Below are positions 53,444 to 63,600 of a DNA stretch of 64,000 bases, in pieces; positions within the stretch are counted from its first letter, which is position 1, and every line of letters starts with the position of its first letter. The stretch covers positions 1 through 64,000 of the forward strand of contig PLOR01000090.1 in NCBI GenBank assembly GCA_003142185.1. The letters are read 5' to 3'. This DNA is from Bryobacterales bacterium. Its GTDB lineage: Bacteria > Acidobacteriota > Terriglobia > Bryobacterales > Bryobacteraceae. The translations under genes and the position numbers were made by a program. The notes beneath the pieces were generated by a model. That model was given only the letters and a program-made list of their open reading frames with translations. It was not told the origin of the DNA and did not search any database.

Positions 53444-55756
53444 ATGCAATTTCGACCGCTCCTTCTTCTGCTGCTCGCGGGTCCCGGCTTCGCTCAGAGC
53501 GATTTTGGTGAACTGCGGCTCACCATCACCGATTCCAGTGCTTTGCCCGTGCGCGGCCGCGTGGATGTGGCTAGCCAGGCTAGCCACTATGCTCGAAGAT
53601 TCCTCGCCGATGCCGAGGGCCACGTGGTTGCCAAGCGCCTCCCCTATGCCACCTACACTCTGAGCGTCAGCTATCCAGGCCTTGCTCCAATCTCCCAACT
53701 AGCGGACGTTCATTCGGCAATCCCCATAGAGTTGAAGATCACCCTCGGCGTCGCGCAATTGAGAACCGCGGTGAGTGTTGGTACGGAGGGCACTCTCCTC
53801 GATACAGGCAACTATGGCTCCGCCAACCGGATTGGAGTTGCGGCAATCGAGGACCGTGTTGCCGCCATGCCCGGCCGCTCGCTCGCGGATTTGGTGAACC
53901 AGGAGCCGGGCTGGATATTCGAAGCCAATGGGATTCTTCATCCGCGGGCGGAGGAGTATCAGGTTCAATATGTGCTCGACGGCCTTCCGCTGACTGACAA
54001 CAGGTCGGTTGCCTACGTTCCCGATTTCGATGTCGACGATGTGCAGGAAATGAGCATTTTGACCGCGGGTTTCCCCGCCGAATATGGCAGGAAGCTGGGC
54101 GGCGTCATCGAAGTGCAAACGCAGAGGGACGCGCGCCTTGGCTTTCATGGTAAAGCCATTGTTTCTGGCGGCACCTTCGACACCGCCAGTACGTATGCGG
54201 AGGGCCAATACGGCTGGGGACGCAATACTCTTACTCTGAGCGGGTCCGGCGCGACAACGGATCGTTACCTGGATCCTCCTGCGCTACAGAACTATACTAA
54301 TCATGGCACGCTGGCCGACCTGATGGCTCACTATGAGCGCGATCTGACCGATAAAGACCGGATCGGCATCATCTTGCGCCGCGAACAGTCCAAGTTCGAG
54401 GTGCCGGACGAGATCTTACAGTGGCAAGCAGGTCAGCGGCAGGATCGCCAGAGCTTTGAGAGCGCCGCGCAGTTCTCATACGACCACATCTTCTCTCCGA
54501 ATGTGCTCGCGCTCCTCCGCGCCATGACGCGGGATTCCACTGCCGGCTATTGGTCGAACGACCTGTCTACGCCTATGATCGCCAGCCAAGCCCGCGCCTA
54601 TCATGAGCAGTACGCCAAGGGCGCGATTTCCGTCCATTCTGGAATTCAGGAATGGAAGGTGGGAGGCGACTTCGATTATGCATCAATTCAGGAGGCGCTC
54701 AGCTACCGGATCACCGATCCCGCGCTGTTCGATCCCAGCACACCGCTTTCGTTCAATTTCTACGGTCACGCTCCGGATCGCGAGCAGAGCGCCTTCGCCC
54801 AGGACGAGATCCATTGGAAACACTTGACACTGAGCGCCGGCCTTCGTTTCGATCATTATTCGCTACTGGTCAATCAGAGGGCGGCGAGCCCGCGCATCGG
54901 AGTCGCATACTTCTGGCCGTGGGCTAACATCGTTTTCCGCGCTTCCTACGACAGGGTCTTCCAGACACCGCCGTTTGAGAATCTTCTGGTGTCGAGCTCT
55001 CCGCTGGTTGCCAGCCTCAGCGATCAGGTCCTGCGGCTGCCCGTGCAGCCGGCGCGCGGGAATTACTATCAAGCTGGTTTCGGGCGGCCTTTCTTCCAAC
55101 ACATCAAGATCGACGGAAACTTCTTCTGGCGCGGCTACAACAATTATCCGGATGACGACCTGCTGCTGAACACAGGGGTCAGCTTTCCGATCACGTTTGC
55201 GCGCGCCAACATCTATGGGGCGGAGGTAAAGCTCGATCTCCCACGCTGGGGGCCGTTCTCGGGTTATGTTAGTTACTCCAATGAGAGAGGGAATGGCTAC
55301 TTTCCAGTTACCGGCGGCTTGTTCCTGGGGGATGCAGCGGCGCAAGCCAACAGCGCGGGAAGCAGCGTCTTTCCAGTGTCGCAGGACGAGCGCAACGCCG
55401 TCCGGACCCGCTTTCGCTGGGATGTTACACCGCGGCTATGGGCGGCGATTGGCGGAACTTATGACAGCGGCCTGCCGATCGATTTCGACGGAACTTATCA
55501 GGAAGCTGCTGCGCAGTACGGGCAGGCCATTCTCAACCGGGTAAACTTCTCCGACTATCGGCCCTTTCCGCTGGTATCTCTCGACGCGTCTATCGGAGTG
55601 ATCTTTCGCCGCGACGAACGACATCCAATGCGGTTTCAAGTCGATGGTAAGAACCTCACCAATGAAATCAACGTGATCGATTTCGCCGGCCTTTTCTCCG
55701 GGACCGCCATCGCCACCTCCCGCAGCGTCACCGCGCGGTTGCAACTCGGTTTCTAG
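53444..55756 (+). CDS. TonB-dependent outer-membrane receptor
   Basis: A 770-residue receptor with a signal peptide (MQFRPLLLLLLAGPGFAQ). Residues about 20-105 are a carboxypeptidase regulatory-like domain (GELRLTITDSSALPVRGRVDV). The plug follows at about 120-240 (AMPGRSLADLVNQEPGWIF, YVLDGLPLTDNRS, ILTAGFPAEYGRKLGGVIEVQT), then the 22-strand barrel, ending SVTARLQLGF with the terminal aromatic Phe. It imports a ligand across the outer membrane using TonB energy. Neighbouring a glycosidase gene, a sugar oligomer is a reasonable guess. The start was chosen by the signal peptide. Confidence 0.88.
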   Translation: MQFRPLLLLLLAGPGFAQSDFGELRLTITDSSALPVRGRVDVASQASHYARRFLADAEGHVVAKRLPYATYTLSVSYPGLAPISQLADVHSAIPIELKITLGVAQLRTAVSVGTEGTLLDTGNYGSANRIGVAAIEDRVAAMPGRSLADLVNQEPGWIFEANGILHPRAEEYQVQYVLDGLPLTDNRSVAYVPDFDVDDVQEMSILTAGFPAEYGRKLGGVIEVQTQRDARLGFHGKAIVSGGTFDTASTYAEGQYGWGRNTLTLSGSGATTDRYLDPPALQNYTNHGTLADLMAHYERDLTDKDRIGIILRREQSKFEVPDEILQWQAGQRQDRQSFESAAQFSYDHIFSPNVLALLRAMTRDSTAGYWSNDLSTPMIASQARAYHEQYAKGAISVHSGIQEWKVGGDFDYASIQEALSYRITDPALFDPSTPLSFNFYGHAPDREQSAFAQDEIHWKHLTLSAGLRFDHYSLLVNQRAASPRIGVAYFWPWANIVFRASYDRVFQTPPFENLLVSSSPLVASLSDQVLRLPVQPARGNYYQAGFGRPFFQHIKIDGNFFWRGYNNYPDDDLLLNTGVSFPITFARANIYGAEVKLDLPRWGPFSGYVSYSNERGNGYFPVTGGLFLGDAAAQANSAGSSVFPVSQDERNAVRTRFRWDVTPRLWAAIGGTYDSGLPIDFDGTYQEAAAQYGQAILNRVNFSDYRPFPLVSLDASIGVIFRRDERHPMRFQVDGKNLTNEINVIDFAGLFSGTAIATSRSVTARLQLGF

Positions 55757-55850
55757 AAGGGGGCTTTTGCAACGTTCTTGCCGCACGAGAGCAGCAACGT
55801 TATCCTGCCGTGCCGATGAAGCCCGCGCTACCGGTAACCATGGTGATCAC

Positions 55851-56738
55851 TCACCGCGCGCTGGTCGAATCCAGCCTGAAACGGCGTTCTGCCCTTTGCA
55901 ACACCGCAAGTGCCGGAACCAAAATCAGTAGGCCGAGCAACGCGAATAGCAGGCCGCCACGCCGGTGCAGATCGCCGTATAAGAAGGCCCGGTTCACGTA
56001 TACTCCGAGAGCCGAAATGACAACAATGCGCACCGAGTTCTTGAATATGACCACGGGAACGGTGAAAAGAACGAGCAGACCCTTGCTCCACCAGGACCTG
56101 AGGAACATGTGTCCCGCCAAAATGGTGGTGACCACCATCGCCAAGCTCGATCGGATGCCGCTGCATTGCTCGGCGATCTCGATTTCAACACTGGGCAACG
56201 AGAACCTGAAACCTTGCCTGAATACCGGTATGCCCGAGATCTTGAACAGGAGATAACTCACGTCTGCCGAGCCCTTCTGTAAGCCAAGCGTGATCTGGTT
56301 CAACACGCTGACAGGGATGGGAACCATCAACAAAAGAAAGCACACCGGGAAGGCCGCGGCGCGGAGACTCTGCGCGCCATAGCAAAGGAGAAACACCGCC
56401 GCCCACACCAGGATGATTGAGGGCATCACGCGGAGCAGACCGCCGGCATCCGTCGACGATGGGTGCCGCTTTAGAAGCCAGAATAGAATCAAGCCAAATG
56501 CAAGCAATGGGATTCCGCTTCTCGGCGCATAGTGGGCGTTGGACAAGATTGCCTTACGCTCGAAGTAGAACACGCACAAGCTTATGAATGGCACAAAAAC
56601 GATATACGTGTATCGATCGCTCTCGATCGCCATTCTGAACAACATGCTCAGGGGCTGCCAAAACGGAACGAGCAACACAAGGAAAACGAGCAAGAATGGC
56701 AGGCGTCGCGGCATTGATCGCAAAGACAGTAAACTCAT
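55851..56738 (-). CDS. exosortase
   Basis: A 295-residue polytopic protein with about eight helices. The exosortase catalytic residues are all present: Cys192 in AEQCSGIRSS, Arg237 in FKNSVRIV and His258 in GDLHRRGG. Exosortases cleave PEP-CTERM tails and pass the protein on to the surface. The only substrate-like protein in this window is encoded at 45464. There is no C-terminal extra domain (EpsI), so the subtype is left open. ATG 56738 was chosen for a G-rich ribosome site (GGGGGA) on the minus strand; GTG 56768 is an alternative. Confidence 0.92.
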   Translation of the reverse strand: MSLLSLRSMPRRLPFLLVFLVLLVPFWQPLSMLFRMAIESDRYTYIVFVPFISLCVFYFERKAILSNAHYAPRSGIPLLAFGLILFWLLKRHPSSTDAGGLLRVMPSIILVWAAVFLLCYGAQSLRAAAFPVCFLLLMVPIPVSVLNQITLGLQKGSADVSYLLFKISGIPVFRQGFRFSLPSVEIEIAEQCSGIRSSLAMVVTTILAGHMFLRSWWSKGLLVLFTVPVVIFKNSVRIVVISALGVYVNRAFLYGDLHRRGGLLFALLGLLILVPALAVLQRAERRFRLDSTSAR

Positions 56739-56798
56739 CAGTCCCCCAGAAGAAACGCGCCTAGGCACAGCACCTTTCCCTGAAATAGCAGTTCCAGT

Positions 56799-57527
56799 TC
56801 AGAAAATACCTGCCGCCGCAGCGCCGGAGCCGTATCTACGTGGAAAGTCCTTCTCTTCCTCTAGTGGCTGCCGGACGGCCGGCTCAGCCGCAACCAACCG
56901 ATGTTTCACTGCGAACAACGCCAGTTCGAGTCGGCTGGAGACTCCAACCTTGTCAAAAATGTTGGTCAGGTGATGCTTGACGGTCCGCTCACAGATCGAA
57001 AACTGCTGCCCGACCTGTCGATTCGAATTGCCAGCGGCGATTTTTGCGACGATCTCCATCTCTCGCGCCGTAAGCCCGTACTCCTGCTGTGCGAAGGAGT
57101 TTTGCAGGGCAAACGATGCGCGAAATGCTTCCAGAAGAACCGCCACGCTGCCATTTTCAAAGCAGTATTGACCATCCATAACGCGCCGGATGGTTTTCCC
57201 CCACATTGCCGGAGCCGCCGTTTTCGGAAGGATGCCTTGAGCGCCAAGACGGAAGGCTTCCACGATCGAGCGCTTGTCGATCGCCGCGAGCATCACAATG
57301 GTCCGTTGCGGGGCCGAACCTCCCACATCGAGATCCAGCGGCACAGACTGCTGGCACAATCCAAGATCGATAAGGAGAATGTCCGGTTTCAACTGCCGGG
57401 TGACTATGGAAGTACTTGACGCATCAGACGCTTCACCGACGACCTGCACGTCGCGGTTGCGCTCCAGCATTTGCCGCAACCGCTGGCGAATGCTCAACTG
57501 ACCATCGGCTATCAGAACTCGTGTCAT
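56799..57527 (-). CDS. NarL/FixJ-type regulator with degenerate receiver
   Basis: A 242-residue protein. The receiver (1-120) keeps the phosphoacceptor-position Asp54 (LLIDLGL) and the LPKTA lysine, but the acidic pocket reads ADG (7-9) rather than the usual DD, and the switch Thr/Ser is Ala (VMLAA). A LuxR-type HTH occupies about 150-210 (YGLTAREMEIVAKIAAGNSNRQVGQQFSICERTVKHHLTNIFDKVGV). It is likely a transcription regulator that does not need, or has altered, phosphorylation. It sits between the exosortase and the tyrosine kinase genes and could control the locus. Confidence 0.88.
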   Translation of the reverse strand: MTRVLIADGQLSIRQRLRQMLERNRDVQVVGEASDASSTSIVTRQLKPDILLIDLGLCQQSVPLDLDVGGSAPQRTIVMLAAIDKRSIVEAFRLGAQGILPKTAAPAMWGKTIRRVMDGQYCFENGSVAVLLEAFRASFALQNSFAQQEYGLTAREMEIVAKIAAGNSNRQVGQQFSICERTVKHHLTNIFDKVGVSSRLELALFAVKHRLVAAEPAVRQPLEEEKDFPRRYGSGAAAAGIF

Positions 57528-57621
57528 AGGAGATCCAGTTCAGCGCGCGACGCGGTTCATGTGGCCGTGCCTCCTGGCCTTGCACAAACCGAGGCAGCGG
57601 CTGCATGTGCACTGCGCGCAA

Positions 57622-58419
57622 TTAGGTATTTTCGTCTTCCGACCGTGGTGCCTTAGGTGAATAATAGGATTGGTAGCGCTTGGAATACGAGCGATCAAAC
57701 GAAGTTACCCCGTTGAGTACTATTCCAATGACGCGTTGGCGCCCGATAATGGCAATAGTCTCGTCTATGGCCTCACGAACTGTTTGGTCGGCCCGTGCAA
57801 CGAGTAAGGTGGCGTCGGCATAGCGCGTCAATGACGTCGCATCACTCAGGGGCAGGACGGGGGGAGAATCCACGATAATCCAATCGAAGTGGGGCGTGAG
57901 TTTGCTCATCACGCCAGCCAGAGCGGCAGTCTGCAATAGCTCCGAAGCGTTGACACGCGAACCGCCAGCCGGCAAGAGATACCAATTCAACGGGTGAACG
58001 CGCCGAATCACCGACCGCGGATCCACCGTACCCTCCAAGCATTCTGCGAGACCTGCCCATGGTTTGAGCCGGAGTCTGGCATTCAAGATTGGCTGGTGAA
58101 GGTCCGCTTCGATCAACAGGACACTCTTCTTGCCGCCCTCAGCCAAAGCCGTAGCGAGGTTCAGGCAAACTGTGGATTTTCCGTCGTGGGGAAGTGGACT
58201 CGTGATCAGAAGAGTCTTCAGTTTTCCCGACGATCCCAATTCCCGCAACCGCATGCGCAAAAGTCTATACCGGTCGGCGCCTGGGCTGCGTGGATCTGTG
58301 TGAAAGACGAGCCTGGTTTCGGGCAGGATTTCGGCGTTTTCTACCGTCCCCGCAGAGAGTTCGTCGGAGTCAGCCGGAGGTCGTCCCGAACTTTGCATTA
58401 AATCGACTAACCGGCTCAT
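57622..58419 (-). CDS. CpsD/Wzc-type bacterial tyrosine kinase
   Basis: A 265-residue BY-kinase. Walker A is TSPLPHDGKST (about 73-83), Walker A' VLLIEADLHQP (about 100-110) and Walker B WIIVDSPP (about 180-187). A Tyr-rich tail YSKRYQSYYS (about 245-254) is the site of autophosphorylation in this family. It works with the chain-length protein encoded just upstream and sets polysaccharide length by cycles of phosphorylation. The start is ATG 58419, with TTG 58422 as an alternative. Confidence 0.92.
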   Translation of the reverse strand: MSRLVDLMQSSGRPPADSDELSAGTVENAEILPETRLVFHTDPRSPGADRYRLLRMRLRELGSSGKLKTLLITSPLPHDGKSTVCLNLATALAEGGKKSVLLIEADLHQPILNARLRLKPWAGLAECLEGTVDPRSVIRRVHPLNWYLLPAGGSRVNASELLQTAALAGVMSKLTPHFDWIIVDSPPVLPLSDATSLTRYADATLLVARADQTVREAIDETIAIIGRQRVIGIVLNGVTSFDRSYSKRYQSYYSPKAPRSEDENT

Positions 58420-58487
58420 CAACTGGACTCCAAGAACGATTGGATTTTCACGGCCATAGTGTCACCCAAAAAAGCTTCAAAGGTACT

Positions 58488-60179
58488 TTATCGATGTAAA
58501 TACAGGTACAGCTCTGCGGCCGAGACCGACATCGCCACTACAGCCCCGCCGAACCACTCGAAGACTTTCCTGCGAGTGTGGGACCTCTGTTCCGAATCGG
58601 TCAACACCAATGGCACAGTAACAATGATCGGAAACCGTTGCTGAAGCTTCAAGTCCTTCTCGGCATGGAATGAATGATCTTTTAAATCGATAAGGAATGC
58701 CAGCGCCAAGCCCAGAAAAACGCCTGCTGAAGCGCCGCCGAGCGCAATCTTTCCGCGCTTCGGGCTTGACGGTACTGTCGGAAGGGTAGGAGGGTCGATC
58801 AGGCGAAACTGCTGTCCTCCCTGTTGCTCTTCCAAATTTGACGCCAGTTGGGACTCCAGCGATTTGCTCAGCAGGTCCGAGTATTCCTTTTTTAACAGGT
58901 CGTCGTCCCGCATCAATCCGGCCAGTTGCTGTTCCCGAACAGGTGTCAAATTCAGGCGCTCCTGGTACGCCGTGATCTTTGCCTTTAATTGCGTTTCGTC
59001 CTTAGAAAAATCCGCGATTTCCAGCCGGTTAGCCTCCAACTGGCTCTCGATCTGTGCAATTGACGCGTTGTCTTCGGATGGGGCTGTTGAACTTCCGGGA
59101 ATTAGCGACTTCTGTGCCGCGGCCTTTTCGCCTTTCGCATCTTCTCCTCCGGCAATGGATTTCGCAGACTTTAGACTGGAGAAAGCAGCTTCCGCCGCCG
59201 CAACCTGGCGGTGGACCTCGAGGACCTCAGGGTACTGTGCTCCATAGGTTGTCCGCAACTCCGCCTCTTTGGCTTGTAGCCGCGCGAGATCCGCCCGCGC
59301 CGCCTCAAGGGGATTTGCGGGCTGAATGATCCCATTCACCTGGCTGACACCTGCCGCCGCCATCGAAGTTGCCTGCGAGGCCAGCCGCCGATATCCGTCC
59401 ATCATCGACTGAAGGTACACCTTTTGCTGCCGGGCACGGTCGAGGCTGTCCTCGGTATTCTGTAGCTGAGACTGGAGGCTGGCGAGGATGGCGAGGTTCC
59501 CTTGTTGCTGCTCAGGCAGTGAGCCAAGATACTGCATCTTAAAGTCTCTTAGTTTCTCCTCCTGATCGGCCAGCTTCGCCTTTGCCGCTTCGAGTTGCTC
59601 GTGAAGGAAGCTGGTTGTATTCGTGGCTTGTCGCGCCCGGGCTGTGAGGTTAGTTTGGATGAAAATCGAGGTCAACCGGCTGGTGATCTCCTGAGCAATC
59701 AGCGGCGTGCTGGCAGTGAAGGAGATCTTAAACGCATTCAAGTCCTTCTGTCCGGAAGGTTCGCCCACGGGATCAAGCGGCCTAACGTCGATGTCTTCCC
59801 GCATGCGGGAGAGAATCCGCTCAGGAGCCAAGTGCTCTCTTTCTTCACGGTAAAGTCCGAACTCCTGGATCAGCGCCAGCAACTGCGGCCGCGATAACAC
59901 CTCTTGCATTATGGCCTCAAGGACCCGGTTGAGGTCAGTGGTTGCCGTCGGCACGACATACCTTTCCGGCACGCTTTGCTGAACCACGATAATCGTCGCT
60001 TCGGACGTGTACCGGTTGGGAAGCCGGGTCAGGACAAAAGCCGTGGCAATGATAATAGTGGCGGCTGTCAGCAGAAACCACCAACGGTGTCTGATCAACG
60101 CCCCAACGAACCGAACTATCGTTTCGCCAAGATTGCCTTCAGTCTCTTCGGTCGTAGTATGGTTATTTGTACTTTCCAT
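58488..60179 (-). CDS. polysaccharide chain-length determinant (Wzz/GNVR)
   Basis: A 563-residue inner-membrane protein. Helix one lies at about 34-52 (RWWFLLTAATIIIATAFVL), followed by the Wzz domain (PNRYTSEATIIVVQQSVPERYV), long coiled coils (about 170-450), a GNVR-like block (LTPVREQQLAGLMRDDDLLKKEYSDLLSK), and a second helix at about 493-513 (GASAGVFLGLALAFLIDL). A final hydrophobic stretch at the C-terminus (VVAMSVSAAELYLYL) gives a third span. The kinase domain is not fused but encoded separately as the next gene. Start 60179 was taken; GTG 60197 is possible. Confidence 0.9.
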   Translation of the reverse strand: MESTNNHTTTEETEGNLGETIVRFVGALIRHRWWFLLTAATIIIATAFVLTRLPNRYTSEATIIVVQQSVPERYVVPTATTDLNRVLEAIMQEVLSRPQLLALIQEFGLYREEREHLAPERILSRMREDIDVRPLDPVGEPSGQKDLNAFKISFTASTPLIAQEITSRLTSIFIQTNLTARARQATNTTSFLHEQLEAAKAKLADQEEKLRDFKMQYLGSLPEQQQGNLAILASLQSQLQNTEDSLDRARQQKVYLQSMMDGYRRLASQATSMAAAGVSQVNGIIQPANPLEAARADLARLQAKEAELRTTYGAQYPEVLEVHRQVAAAEAAFSSLKSAKSIAGGEDAKGEKAAAQKSLIPGSSTAPSEDNASIAQIESQLEANRLEIADFSKDETQLKAKITAYQERLNLTPVREQQLAGLMRDDDLLKKEYSDLLSKSLESQLASNLEEQQGGQQFRLIDPPTLPTVPSSPKRGKIALGGASAGVFLGLALAFLIDLKDHSFHAEKDLKLQQRFPIIVTVPLVLTDSEQRSHTRRKVFEWFGGAVVAMSVSAAELYLYLHR

Positions 60180-60647
60180 ATCACTCTGTCGAACCACTCG
60201 GATACGCTCCAGCCAGTACGAGTGGGCGGGGGATCGGCCCAGTTTTCGTCGGGGGTGTCCTTTTTCAGGGGTAAGGCGCCTCCTCGTGCAAGCTACCGCC
60301 CTTTGCGTCCCGGCCGATCCGACGACACCCAGTACTAGTCGAAGACCCGGCCTGCTCCCCTTTCCCTAAAGGGCAAGGGCAATTTGATCGCCAAACTCAG
60401 TCCTTGTGGAAGATAATGATATATTTCAAAGACTTAAGCTGTATTTCTCACAGTGCGACGTTCGAAACAAGTACTATGCCATGGAGGACGATTTGGATTT
60501 GCTGCAAGTTTCTGACACTCCCCAGCCTGGCCAGATCTGGCGCTCCGCCCACCGCGAGTCAGATGACGGCGGCCAATGTCGTGGCTGGCGGGCACCGAGT
60601 CTATTCGTCGTGTGTCCGGTCCAACGCCACAGTTTCAAGCGAGATCG
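60180..60647. other. upstream region of the chain-length/kinase genes
   Basis: This 468-base space lies upstream of the minus-strand chain-length gene and downstream of the minus-strand TonB receptor gene, so it should contain the promoter of the former. The part around 60410-60440 is locally AT-rich (GATAATGATATATTTC). A plus frame from GTG 60406 (about 81 codons, EDNDIFQRLKLYFSQC...) has no ribosome site and is not called. Confidence 0.4.
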
Positions 60648-63600
60648 CTAAAAGACCATCTTCAGCCCGAACTGAATCTGCCTGGATGTGGTTGCGGTTG
60701 TTGTGATTAACCCCGCTGCGGGGCTGATGGCGGGAATAGTGGATGCAGTGTTTGTACCGTTGGTAAACACAGTCGCATTGGGTGGCCCGAAATTCGCCCG
60801 ATTCAGAAGGTTAAAGAATTCCGCTCGAAACTGTAAGGTGACCTTTTCGGAAATCGATGCGTTCTTGAACACCGATACATCCAGAGTGGCTAGACCTGGC
60901 CCGGTCAGCGTTCCTCTTCCCAGGTTGCCATAAGTGCCAAAGGCTGGCAAAACGTATGCATTGGGATTGAACCACTCGTTGGGGTTTCCCAGCACGACTG
61001 GCCCAGAGAAAGACGGATTCAGCGAAGGCCGATCGGGATTCCTCGTATCTCCATCCTCGGAACGATTTGCACCAATCTGGGGCGTGAACGGGAAACCGCT
61101 CAGCAAGGTGACGATTCCATTCAACTGCCAGCCGCCAGCTAGCCGGCTTCCCAGCCCGCTGCCCCCATGCAGCCAGTGCCTGTTTGTTCCGAACGGCAGC
61201 TCATACTGGCCGGAAACGCTAGCTTGGCTTGCTGCGTTCAGGGCCGACAATCCCCAATCCCTGGGCAGGTCGTTCCTGTCTAATATCATTTGCGCCTGAT
61301 TTTGGGACTGGGCTCCAGTCAATCCCGAATTCATATCCAGGTTCTTAGACCAAGTGTAATTTGCCCGAAATTCCAGGCCATGAGTCAGGCGGTGCGACAC
61401 CTCCGATTGCAGGGCATTGTAGCTGCTGTTTCCCTCGGTGTACCAGAAGAACCCCGCTGACAGGTACGGATTGGGCCGGGCTCCCACCGGAATGTACTGC
61501 GCGCCCTGCGGTACGGTGCTCCTCAGAGATGGGGCCACGCCGCCCGATTGGCACCCGTTCGGGTTCGTGCAAACCTGCGCCGGAATGCTATTGGGATCTA
61601 CGCTGAGCAAACCATGATATCCGTGCGATCCGACATAGGCAACGCGAACCGACGAGTCCCGGTCGAGTTGCCGCTGGACGGCGAAATCCCACTCCTCGAC
61701 CGTCTGAGTTTTTGCGTTGGGCTGCACGCCCTGAGGCGCATAAATAGTGCAGGGCACCGGCACTCCGGGTCCGCAGGAGGGAAGTGGCTGCACAGCCGGC
61801 ATAACCGGCAGCAGCGAAGACAGGGCCACATTGGAGTGCGAGACCGATCCATTGTACGGAGGCAACGAATTCAGCAGGAAGCTGAGTGCGTCTATCAAGG
61901 AGTAGTAGGTTCCAAATCCCGCCCGAACCGCGGTCCTTCCGTTTCCAAATGGGTCCCACGCCAGGCCGACTCTGGGGCTGAGCAGCAGCTTCGCCTTGTT
62001 CTCGGTGAAGGCTGAATCACCAATCCGCGGAGTGGTCACCAGAGTGCCGGTCGAGTCGGTGACGTAGTTGGCAGCCCGGCCGGAAACTTCATTCCAGCCG
62101 GTGCTCCATTCGTGCCGGATGCCGGCTTGGAGCGTCAGATTGGGCCGCAGTTTGATGGCATCTTCGAAATACCACGCCCCATATAGACTCCTCCAGCCCA
62201 GTTCATTGGGGTCGGGCACTGCCTGGAAAGTAGTCACGATGCCTTGTAGGAAGGTCGTCAAGTTGGAAAAGCTAGCCTGACCGAGTTGGCGCGACGCAGT
62301 GTTTTCATTGTCGTCGAGCCGCTGAAACCAGACTCCGATGCTGATCTGATGCCTCCCCTTGCTCATCTGCACCGTGTCGGAATAGGTGAAGAGGTTTCTC
62401 CGATTCCAGACCCCAGCCGCATTGTTGGGGCCTGCTGAAGTGATGGTGCCGTTGTTGCCCGTGGTCGTGACGCCGCCATTGATGACGATGCCTCCGGGGC
62501 CAGCTCCGTTGACGAAGGAAAGGCTTGCAGGAAACGAGGCCAGCAGCGCCGAATCGAGATTGAAGGCCGCCCGGGAGTAACCAGCGCGGAACGTGTTGAG
62601 AATCTCCGGCGAGAGGATGTGCGTCTCTTCCAGACTGGCGACTTGCATGCGCAGATCGGTACGCGAGGCGAACAGAGGGTCCGCCAGGGGTATGAGGCTA
62701 TCGCCGTCGTCAATTGTGTAGACGGCCGAGACCGTGTCGCAATCGCGTATCAGGTAATCGGTCCGTAGCGTGCCAAAATCCTCACGGATGGATTCCTTGG
62801 GGTTGTTATACGACAGTGCCGCCCCGCTTGCCACACCATTCGAAAGCAGCTCCGGGCCGTTCGGCAGGGGCCAAAACGTCATGTAGGACAACATCGACTT
62901 GTTCAGGTTAGGGACCGTGGAGTAGATGCCCGTGGTGGCATTCGGCAACAGGCCCTGCCGGGCCTCCAAGTCGGGGACCACACTGACACTGCTGAGCGCC
63001 AATGCCTGCCGAAATCCTTCGTAATTGCCGAACAGGAACAGGCGGTTCTTCTTGAGCGGCCCTCCCAAGGCGCTTCCGAATTGGTTTCGCCGGAAGGGTG
63101 GGACGAAGGCTTGGTCAAAAACGTTGCGCGCGTCGAACGCACTGTTGCGGACAAACTCGAACACGGCTCCATGCAGCACGTTGCTTCCCGCCTGAGTCAC
63201 GATGCTGACCTGAGCGCCAGCCCGCTTCCCATATTCGGCGCCGTACGTATCGGTCAGAACGTTCAGCTCGCGGACCGCATCAATACCTAGCAGTTGGCCG
63301 CTCGCGCCGCCGGGAGTGACGGCAAGCTGGCTCGCCCCGGTATATTCAATGCCGTTCAGCAGGAACAGGTTGTCTCCGGTCCGCCGCCCCTCGACCGAAA
63401 ACGTGTTGCCATCGCTGGTGCTGGTGTTAGCGCTTTTCATGGCGCTATAGTTGATCGCGCCGGGGTTGAGCGTAATCAGGTTGTCGATGCTGCGTCCATT
63501 GAGTGGCAGGTCCTTCACCGCGCGCTCTCCCACCATTCCGGAAACCGCCGCGGTCGTCGTGTTGACCAAGGGAGCATCCGCCGAAACCGTCACCGGCTGG

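Noticed and set aside
60406-60651. 81-codon plus frame
   Set aside because: GTG start without a ribosome site; second half reads as shadow of GC-rich DNA.
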